Positions 58,374 through 64,000 of a stretch of 64,000 nt of DNA are shown here, piece after piece; the first letter of the stretch is position 1, and each line of letters starts with the position of its first letter. A program made the translations under genes and the position numbers. Origin of the DNA: Chloroflexota bacterium (GTDB lineage Bacteria; Chloroflexota; Dehalococcoidia; Bin125). The notes beneath the pieces are model-generated. The model searched no databases, was not told the origin of the DNA, and saw only the letters and a list, made by a program, of their open reading frames with translations. The stretch is taken from positions 83,254-147,253 of the forward strand of contig JAPPFB010000003.1 in NCBI GenBank assembly GCA_028875225.1, read 5' to 3'.

Positions 58374-59407
58374 GCGCACCAGTCGACATCTCCGCGCTCA
58401 AGGCGCGCCATCCACTGGGCCATGTGGTCGAGGCCGACGGGGTCAAGCTGCGCGGACGGGGCAGAGTGCGCCAGGGTCTCTGTCCCTTCCACAAGGAATC
58501 GGAGGGAAGCTTCACCGTCTACGCCGACACGCAGAAGTGGTACTGCTTCGGCTGCGGCGAGGGCGGCGACGTGCTGGACTTCATCCAGCGCGCGGACGGC
58601 GTCGATCTGCCCGAGGCGATCCGCCGGCTGGAAGCGTCGCCCGCGACCGCGGCGGCGACGGTCATCCCGCCTCAAGCTCCAACCGCGCTCTCCCCCGCGC
58701 CGAACCGCGATGCATCGCTGCTGACGACGGCGATGCGCTGCTACCAGCGACAGCTCTGGCTCTGCGAGGAAGCCCAGGCCTACCTCGCCTCGCGCGGCAT
58801 CAACGCCGCAGCCGCGCGGAGCCTGGGGCTCGGCTATGCGAGCGGTCGCGGGCTGCGCGAGTGGCTCGTGCAGGCGGGCTTCGACGACCGGCGGATCCTC
58901 GCGAGCGGCCTGGCCTCAGACGGCCTCGAGCGCTTCCGCGGGATGATCGTCGTGCCCGAACTGGCCGGCGGCCGCGTCCACTGGCTCGCCGGCCGCGCCG
59001 TCTGGCCCGTGCTGCGGCCGAGATTCCAGGCGCTGCCCGGCCCCAAGCCCGTACTTGGTCTTTCGCAGCTGCCAACAGGCTCACCATGGATCGTCGTCGC
59101 CGAAGGCCTCTTTGACTGGCTCGTGCTGGCCGCCTGGGGCTTGCCCGCTGTCGCCGGCCTCGGTACCCAGGGGATGGACCGGCTGGCTTCCGCCCTACAG
59201 GGACAGCCCCGCGTCTTCGTTGTCTTCGACGCCGACCTAGCCGGCTCGGACGCCGCTCGCCAACTCGCCGAACTGCTTGGACCTCATCGCGCCCGCATCG
59301 CGACGCTGCCCGACGGCGTCGGCGACGTCGCCGACCTCGGCCATCGTCCAGACGGTCGCTCGCGATTCCTCGACTCGCTGCACCGTGCGGCCCGGGCTGC
59401 CCAGTAG
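58364..59407 (+). CDS. CHC2 zinc-finger/TOPRIM primase-like protein
   Basis: A 347-residue protein. The DnaG-type zinc finger is C40-P-F-H43 ... C61-F-G-C64, in the context RQGLCPFHKESEGSF and WYCFGCGEGGDVLDF. A helical region follows. A TOPRIM domain comes last, with the conserved Glu in VVAEGLFDWLVL and the Asp pair in VFVVFDADLAGSD. It lacks the C-terminal helicase-binding domain of chromosomal DnaG. It likely makes primers for replication of the element. The start overlaps the preceding gene; the sequence from ALKARHPLGHVVE onwards is the typical N-terminus. Confidence 0.87.
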   Translation: MPLSAPVDISALKARHPLGHVVEADGVKLRGRGRVRQGLCPFHKESEGSFTVYADTQKWYCFGCGEGGDVLDFIQRADGVDLPEAIRRLEASPATAAATVIPPQAPTALSPAPNRDASLLTTAMRCYQRQLWLCEEAQAYLASRGINAAAARSLGLGYASGRGLREWLVQAGFDDRRILASGLASDGLERFRGMIVVPELAGGRVHWLAGRAVWPVLRPRFQALPGPKPVLGLSQLPTGSPWIVVAEGLFDWLVLAAWGLPAVAGLGTQGMDRLASALQGQPRVFVVFDADLAGSDAARQLAELLGPHRARIATLPDGVGDVADLGHRPDGRSRFLDSLHRAARAAQ

Positions 59408-59572
59408 GAACACATCCATCGCGGGGCTCGTCCCGCTCACCCATCAACCACTCAGTCACCGAACGGAGGGCCAGCGTATGGCCTCTGCCCGACCGTGCCC
59501 ATGGCACGGCGCACGGCCGCCTATCTCGACGGCCGCACCTACCCCAACCCACCACCCGAACAGGAGCAAGAA

Positions 59573-60526
59573 ATGAACAACGGCAACCACCGCAACGGAA
59601 ACGCGGCCGCCACGGCGGTTCGTCGGAACGGCAATGGCCGGACGCCGTCGCAGTCCGAGAACAATGGAAACAGCCTGCCCCCGACTCGATCGGGGGGCGC
59701 GCGAGCGCGGGGCAACCAGCCGACCAGCGTCGACAACAGTCCGAACCAGACCGCGCCGGAGGCCCTGCACTGGGACGCGCTCGCGCCCCGCGTCACGGAA
59801 GCCCTGGGCCAGCCGCTCGACCCGCAGCTGGTCTCGCAGCGCAAGGGCCGCGGCGGCAGGAAATTCGACTACGTGGAGGGTCACACGGCGATCGACCAGG
59901 CCAACCGGATCTTCGGGTTCGGCGGTTGGGGATACGAACTGCTCGGCGACGTGACCCTGCGGCAGATCGACCTAACCGACTCGCGCACCGGCGAGGTGAC
60001 AAGTACGGCCGCTTACTCGGCAGTCGTCCGAGTCACCGTCCCAGGCGCGCCCGCGCGTACCGATGTCGGCTTCCAGCCGGTCACGGACGAGACGCCGGAA
60101 GGGCATGAGACCGCCTACAAGGGCGCCGTAACGGACGCGCTCAAGCGCGCTCTGCGCAGCTTCGGCGACCGCTTCGGCAACGGCCTTTACGGCGACCCGC
60201 CGACCAGCACCCGCAACAGCGACACTCGCGAATCGACTCCGCCATCCCGCTCGCAGCCGGCGGCGGAACGGAACACCTCGCAGCAGCCGCGACGACGGGT
60301 CGTGCAACCGGCTGCCCCGTCTGACGACGATCGACGCGACGCCGCCAACCTCCGCGCCCAGCTAATCGAACTGAGCACGGAACAAGGCTTCACCGAGGAA
60401 CAGGTCCGTTCGGCCGTGCAGACCAAGACCGGTCGCGGGCTGGATCAACTCGGTCCGGCCGAACTCAACCCGCTGATCGCCTCGGCCGCCGACAAGCTGG
60501 AACGGATGCAGGGAGCTGCCGGCTAA
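59573..60526 (+). CDS. Rad52/Rad22-type single-strand annealing protein
   Basis: A 317-residue protein. After a 70-residue Asn/Gly/Arg-rich tail comes the Rad52-type annealase core (about 75-215): KFDYVEGHTAIDQANRIFGF, GGWGYEL, and HETAYKGAVTDALKRALRSFGDRFGNGLYG. The last is the most diagnostic segment. A Ser/Arg/Gln linker and a C-terminal helical domain follow. It anneals complementary strands, the role played by RecT or Red-beta in phages. The ATG at 59573 with AGGAGCAA is preferred over 59495. It precedes a nuclease gene, forming an exonuclease/annealase pair. Confidence 0.88.
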   Translation: MNNGNHRNGNAAATAVRRNGNGRTPSQSENNGNSLPPTRSGGARARGNQPTSVDNSPNQTAPEALHWDALAPRVTEALGQPLDPQLVSQRKGRGGRKFDYVEGHTAIDQANRIFGFGGWGYELLGDVTLRQIDLTDSRTGEVTSTAAYSAVVRVTVPGAPARTDVGFQPVTDETPEGHETAYKGAVTDALKRALRSFGDRFGNGLYGDPPTSTRNSDTRESTPPSRSQPAAERNTSQQPRRRVVQPAAPSDDDRRDAANLRAQLIELSTEQGFTEEQVRSAVQTKTGRGLDQLGPAELNPLIASAADKLERMQGAAG

Positions 60527-60577
60527 CCAGCCGCGTCGAACCCGCCCCACCCTACCGGACCCCTGAAAGGAGTTCAC

Positions 60578-61681
60578 ATGACCACCACCGCAGCCACGTC
60601 CACGGACGTGTTCAGCCGCCCCGCCGCCCGCTTCGTCGCGGGCGGGCTCGAAATCCGCGCCTCGGCCCTGGGCCAGTGCCGCCGCGCGCTCTGGTACACC
60701 GCGACAGAGCAACCGGTCACCAACCCAACCCAGCCCGAGTCGCTGACCCTGCTCGAGGCGGGCAACGCGCTCGAACCGGTTGTCGTCCGCGCCATGCGCC
60801 GTGCCGGCTGGCGCGTCTCGGCGGCCGACCGCGACGATCCTATGTCGGTCACGGTCGAGGCCGCCCCCGGGCTGACCGTGACCGGCCATCCCGACGCCAC
60901 CGGGTGCCCGCCCTCGGAGGGCGGAGATGCCGCGGCCGTCGAACAGTTCCTGTTCGGCGCAGACGAACCGGTCGGTCCGGCTGAGGACCTCGTGATCGAA
61001 GTCAAGACGCGCGGGCCGAAGGCGTTCAAGCGCTGGCAGACGCTGGGCGCCGAGCGCAGCCACCCCGAGTCGGTCGCCCAGGCGGCCTGCTACTCGCTGG
61101 GCCTCTTCGGCGAGTGCCGCGACGTGGTGATCGCGACGCTGGACACCGGCGCGCGGGTCTGGGACCACGAAGTCATTCCGGCCGCCCGAGCCGAACGTGC
61201 ATGGCGGAACGCTACGGGTCGACTTGAGGCGCTGGCCAAGCACCACGCGGAGCGCGGACCGGATCCGGAGGCGCTGCCCGAACGCGACTTCACGGCCTCG
61301 GACTGGCAGTGCCAGCGCTGCCCCTACCTCAACCTCTGCCAGCCCGGCGAGGCGGGCGAGGCCGAATACGACGTCGAACCGGCCGAGCCGGTCTCGGACG
61401 AACAGGCGCGGGAGGCGCTGCGCGAGTACGAGCGGACCCAGGCTCGGATCAAGTCGCTCGAAGCCGACAAGCGCGGCGCGCTCAAAACGCTCCAGCACTG
61501 GCTCCTAGGGAGGGGAGAAACCAAGGCCAAGCTGGAGGGATCGGCCAAGCAGCGCACGGTCGGCGTGGTCACAAGCCGCCGCTACTCGGTCGATCACCAG
61601 CGCCTCAACGCGCTGCTCGAACCGGAACAGCGCGCGGAGATCGTGACCGAGAGTGTCAGCGAGTACCTCCGGGTCAGCTGA
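60578..61681 (+). CDS. Cas4/RecB-like PD-(D/E)XK exonuclease with iron-sulphur cysteines
   Basis: A 367-residue nuclease. The active site is GHPDAT with D106, then E141-V-K143 (VIEVKTRG), followed by the QAACYSLGLFG helix with its conserved Gln. Four cysteines (C34; C245, C248, C254) match the iron-sulphur cage of Cas4/AddB-type nucleases. A coiled-coil and basic tail (about 280-367) follow. It should resect DNA ends to feed the adjacent Rad52-type annealase. Good GAAAGGAG site before the ATG. The motif CCTACCGGACCCCTG lies just upstream (60551-60565). Confidence 0.87.
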   Translation: MTTTAATSTDVFSRPAARFVAGGLEIRASALGQCRRALWYTATEQPVTNPTQPESLTLLEAGNALEPVVVRAMRRAGWRVSAADRDDPMSVTVEAAPGLTVTGHPDATGCPPSEGGDAAAVEQFLFGADEPVGPAEDLVIEVKTRGPKAFKRWQTLGAERSHPESVAQAACYSLGLFGECRDVVIATLDTGARVWDHEVIPAARAERAWRNATGRLEALAKHHAERGPDPEALPERDFTASDWQCQRCPYLNLCQPGEAGEAEYDVEPAEPVSDEQAREALREYERTQARIKSLEADKRGALKTLQHWLLGRGETKAKLEGSAKQRTVGVVTSRRYSVDHQRLNALLEPEQRAEIVTESVSEYLRVS

Positions 61682-61726
61682 CTCACCAACCCGTCGAATC
61701 GACGCCCGCTCGACCGGGCGCATACC

Positions 61727-61757
61727 GGGCCCGCGCTCCCTCAGGGGACGCGGGCCC
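61727..61757 (+). terminator. GC-rich intergenic hairpin (second of three)
   Basis: GGGCCCGCG and CGCGGGCCC pair perfectly (9 bp), with an inner TCCC/GGGA stem. It lies between the nuclease and SSB genes. The arrangement is the same as at 62259-62287, and no T-run follows. Confidence 0.6.
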
Positions 61758-61819
61758 GCCTCGTTAAACGGGCGCGGCCTACCCGCGCCGACACACGCTC
61801 TTCAGAAAGGAGCGCACCA

Positions 61820-62194
61820 ATGTCACGCACCATCAACCGAGTCGAACTCCTGGGCCGGGTCGGCAGCGACCCCGAGCTGCGCCAGACCCAGGGCGGCACC
61901 GCCGTCGTCCAACTGAGGCTGGCGACCGACCGCCGCCGCGAGAACGGCAAGGACGAGACCGACTGGCACACGGTCGTCTGCTGGGCCAAGCAGGCAGAGG
62001 CCGTCGCCGAGTACGTCCGCAAGGGCGAACGCGTCTACGTCTCGGGCCGGCTGCAGCAGCAGAGCTGGGAGACCGACGCGGGCGAGCGCCGCAGCCGCAC
62101 CGAAATCCACGCCTCCGAAGTGATCTTCCTCGGCTCGGGTAACGGGAACGGCAACGGTCGCAGCACCGGCAGCGAGGGCGATCAGCCCTTCTAA
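61820..62194 (+). CDS. ssb: Single-stranded DNA-binding protein
   Basis: A 124-residue OB-fold SSB. Hallmarks are INRVELLGRVGSDPELR, TDWHTVVCWAKQAEAVAEYV and KGERVYVSGRLQQQSW. A short Gly/Asn linker precedes the acidic C-terminal tip (GEGD-QPF ending), which recruits partner proteins. It is shorter than chromosomal SSB, as usual for plasmid or phage copies. It covers single strands during conjugative entry or annealing. AGAAAGGAG precedes the ATG. Confidence 0.95.
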   Translation: MSRTINRVELLGRVGSDPELRQTQGGTAVVQLRLATDRRRENGKDETDWHTVVCWAKQAEAVAEYVRKGERVYVSGRLQQQSWETDAGERRSRTEIHASEVIFLGSGNGNGNGRSTGSEGDQPF

Positions 62195-62233
62195 ACCTTC
62201 ATCGTTCATCGACGCCTCAACAGAGGCGCATCA

Positions 62234-62252
62234 CCCCGCATCAGGTGCGGGG
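62234..62252 (+). promoter_or_regulatory. Small GC-rich hairpin upstream of the RadC-like gene
   Basis: CCCCGCA and TGCGGGG pair around the 5-base loop TCAGG. It is followed directly by the larger hairpin at 62259-62287. Confidence 0.5.
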
Positions 62253-62258
62253 CAAGCG

Positions 62259-62287
62259 GGGCCGCGCTCCCTCGTGGGATGCGGCCC
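62259..62287 (+). terminator. GC-rich intergenic hairpin (third of three)
   Basis: GGGCCGC and GCGGCCC pair around an inner TCCC/GGGA stem, closely matching the hairpin at 61727-61757. It lies between ssb and the RadC-like gene. Confidence 0.6.
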
Positions 62288-62322
62288 TGCTTCGCATCCC
62301 ACGCAAGAGAAAGGACCCCGAA

Positions 62323-62850
62323 GTGACCACCACCGACCAACTCCCATCGATCCCGTCGACCGACAACCCCGAGCGCCAGGCGCTGCTCGACGCGCTGCGC
62401 CAGAACCTGCACGTGCTGGGCGAGCTCGCGATCCGCTACGAGGTCGAGACCCGGCCTGAACGTCCCCTGGACATGCCCATCATCTACCGGCCCGAATCGG
62501 TCGTCGACCTGCTGGGCGAGGAGATGAGCAGCCTTGCCCAGGAACAGGTGCGGGTGCTGCTGCTCGACCGCAAGAACCGCGTGGTCGGACAGCGCACGAT
62601 TTATCAGGGCAACGGCTACGCGGCGCTGGTCCGACCGGCAGAGGTCTTCCGGCCCGCCGTGATTGAAGCGGCGCCGCACATCGTCCTGGTCCATAACCAT
62701 CCCTCGGGAGACCCCGAGCCGAGCCGCGACGACATCAAGCTCTCCAAGGACCTGGCAGAGGTCGGCGAGCTACTTGGGATCGAGCTGCTCGACCACGTCG
62801 TGATCGGCGCGGACGACTGGGTCTCGCTCAAGACCGAGGGCCTCTTCTAG
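62323..62850 (+). CDS. radC: RadC-like JAB/MPN-domain protein
   Basis: A 175-residue protein starting at GTG 62323 (AGAGAAAGG upstream); the longer frame to 62245 runs through the hairpins and is not used. The RadC/JAMM domain covers residues 55-175. The metal-binding set is H124-N-H126 ... S134-R-D-D137 (LVHNHPSGDPEPSRDD). The usual RadC helix-hairpin-helix N-terminus is missing, as is common on mobile elements. RadC-like proteins recur on conjugative elements and phages; the reaction is unproven. Confidence 0.85.
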   Translation: MTTTDQLPSIPSTDNPERQALLDALRQNLHVLGELAIRYEVETRPERPLDMPIIYRPESVVDLLGEEMSSLAQEQVRVLLLDRKNRVVGQRTIYQGNGYAALVRPAEVFRPAVIEAAPHIVLVHNHPSGDPEPSRDDIKLSKDLAEVGELLGIELLDHVVIGADDWVSLKTEGLF

Positions 62851-62901
62851 GCGGACTCAACCCATCCCTCTCACCTACCGGACTCAACGAAAGGACGAGC
62901 G

Positions 62902-63552
62902 ATGCTCGACACCCCCACCGCGTCTCCTCCGGGAGACAATCCCGGCACACAGCTCTACACGATCACGGCGGGCGGGTTCTCCGCCACTTGTGACGCCTTC
63001 GCCTCCGACCCCGAGCAAAACCAGCTCTGGTTCTGTTCCATGGTCGGCGCCCAGACCTCGCTCAAGGCGATCTGGGCGGCGCTGCTCAACTCGCCTCCCA
63101 GCCCGGCCTTCCTGATCAAGGGCGCCGTGGACGACCTGCACGAGGGCGGCTACGAACGCTGCCAGATCCCAGAGGCCAGCATCGGCACCTGGAAGACGAA
63201 GATCGCGCGGCTGCCGCAAGCCGGCGCCTGGCACGCCATGGTGTTCACGCAGATGGCGGAGCTCTCATTCGAGCGCGACGCCTTCCTGTTGCTGACCCCG
63301 GACCTCGCTGACGCCTCGGCGCTGCACCTGCGTTTCCTCAACCAGCGGACCGATCTGCCGATCCACCGCAGCTGGGCCGACTGGCTCTGGAAGCAAGGCC
63401 TGGAGAACGAGGCGATCCGGCCGCTCAAGTCGGAGGGCCTGCACGCCTGGTACTGCCACCACGAGCCGCAGCAGTTGGAGAGCGAACTCTCGGCCGCTGT
63501 CAGGTACGGCGCGCTCGGGCTGCCGCGCGAACTGAACGGAGCGGCAGCATGA
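62902..63552 (+). CDS. Hypothetical protein (216 aa)
   Basis: A 216-residue soluble alpha/beta protein with a GAAAGGA site before the ATG and the motif CCTACCGGAC about 28 bases upstream. The N-terminal part is beta-like (YTITAGGFSATCDAF). Later segments are aromatic-rich (WADWLWKQGLE; LHAWYCHHEPQQL). No recognised domain. The stop overlaps the following small gene (ATGA), so it belongs to a compact operon. Confidence 0.65.
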   Translation: MLDTPTASPPGDNPGTQLYTITAGGFSATCDAFASDPEQNQLWFCSMVGAQTSLKAIWAALLNSPPSPAFLIKGAVDDLHEGGYERCQIPEASIGTWKTKIARLPQAGAWHAMVFTQMAELSFERDAFLLLTPDLADASALHLRFLNQRTDLPIHRSWADWLWKQGLENEAIRPLKSEGLHAWYCHHEPQQLESELSAAVRYGALGLPRELNGAAA

Positions 63553-63740
63553 GCCACCGCTACGTCACGGTCACGGTCGAGACCCGCGCCGGCGAGGACG
63601 ATGTCACGGGCGAGGAGATCACCGAGATCATCAACCTCGACCTGGACGAAGACGCCCCGTACATCGAGGGCCAGGTCCACGAGGACCTGCACGACCACCT
63701 GCTCAACCTGCTTCAGCGGCATGGGGGAGGCGGCGAGTGA
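63549..63740 (+). CDS. Small acidic protein (63 aa)
   Basis: A 63-residue acidic protein (VETRAGEDDVTGEEITEIIN; EDAPYIEGQVHEDLHDHLLN). It overlaps the preceding stop by 4 bases and the next start by 4 bases. It resembles the next small protein in its tail (EDLHDHLLNLL versus EELEDHLVGLV), suggesting a duplicated gene. Confidence 0.6.
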   Translation: MSHRYVTVTVETRAGEDDVTGEEITEIINLDLDEDAPYIEGQVHEDLHDHLLNLLQRHGGGGE

Positions 63741-63919
63741 CCGACTCACCGGATAACGAGATCATCGTCACGGTCCGCCAGGGCCCCGACGAGACGGCCC
63801 GCTGGTGGCTCCAGCGGCCGCAGTCCGACTGGCAGACTGCCCAGATCGCCGAAGAACTCGAAGACCACCTGGTCGGCCTCGTCGAGGCCGGCGACCAACG
63901 GAGAGAAGACACCCCATGA
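63737..63919 (+). CDS. Small acidic protein (60 aa), paralogue of the preceding one
   Basis: A 60-residue protein starting at GTG 63737 within the stop of the preceding gene. The C-terminal helix (IAEELEDHLVGLVEAGDQRR) parallels that of the 63-residue protein. Its stop overlaps an ATG at 63916 that opens only a 12-codon frame (to TAG 63952-63954), so the operon may end here. Function unknown. Confidence 0.55.
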   Translation: MTDSPDNEIIVTVRQGPDETARWWLQRPQSDWQTAQIAEELEDHLVGLVEAGDQRREDTP

Positions 63920-64000
63920 GACTCGGAGGCCAACTGAAGGGCGGCTGTGCGCCAAGAAGCGCATAGGTTGAGAGTTCCAGACTTGGAACCCGGCCAGGAG

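Noticed and set aside
1..64000. CRISPR array
   Set aside because: No cluster of regularly spaced short direct repeats and no cas genes; the Cas4-like nuclease at 60578-61681 sits in a recombination operon.

Overview
The window is high-G+C bacterial DNA in three zones. Genes of ordinary chromosomal character run from 1 to 12.2 kb. A defence/accessory island runs from about 12.2 to 45 kb. A conjugative-element backbone fills 45.2 to 64 kb. The transfer genes are of the minimal monoderm type (a PrgI-like protein, VirB4, VirB6 and VirB2-like proteins and a coupling ATPase, with no VirB8/9/10 seen). Together with a histidine kinase-receiver-winged helix fusion, this suggests a Chloroflexota (Thermomicrobia-like) or Actinomycetota host. 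That placement is inference. No rRNA, convincing tRNA or CRISPR array was seen.

Zone 1 (1-12.2 kb): a NarL-type two-component pair with a secreted protein downstream, two MFS exporters, a GAF-PAS-histidine kinase-receiver-winged helix protein, an unknown 210-aa protein and a SulP/STAS transporter.

Zone 2 (12.2-45 kb): an uncharacterised helical protein; a Gabija-type pair (OLD-family ATPase/TOPRIM nuclease plus UvrD-like helicase); a Shango-type triad (TerB protein, BrxD-like ATPase, Lhr-like helicase); a stand-alone protein with a DisA_N-like domain; a RES/Xre toxin-antitoxin pair; a two-gene unknown module; several broken genes; a LysM membrane protein; and a tandem TIR-like plus P-loop ATPase. 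A decayed IS21-family element follows. After it come a SIR2 protein, a DUF262 protein and a DNA methyltransferase, which look like a third multi-gene defence locus.

The most unusual signal is a roughly 58-bp interspersed repeat (core ACCAAACTTCC ... CAAGAACCTTCGAGTTGAC) present seven times in the same orientation between 13.5 and 39.0 kb. It always lies between genes or in decayed DNA. It separates Gabija, Shango plus the DisA-like gene, the RES toxin-antitoxin block, the LysM block and the TIR-like ATPase into successive intervals. Related, more divergent copies lie at 5.6, 7.1 and 12.2 kb. This looks like a modular, repeat-punctuated array of defence cassettes.

Zone 3 (45.2-64 kb): a minus-strand transfer operon (54.3 to 45.3 kb) diverges from a plus-strand replication/recombination operon. 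The latter holds a helix-turn-helix/coiled-coil protein, a CHC2/TOPRIM primase, a Rad52-type annealase, a Cas4/RecB-like nuclease with an iron-sulphur cysteine set, SSB, a RadC-like protein and several small unknown proteins. Three matching GC-rich hairpins punctuate this operon. No relaxase or integrase is inside the window.
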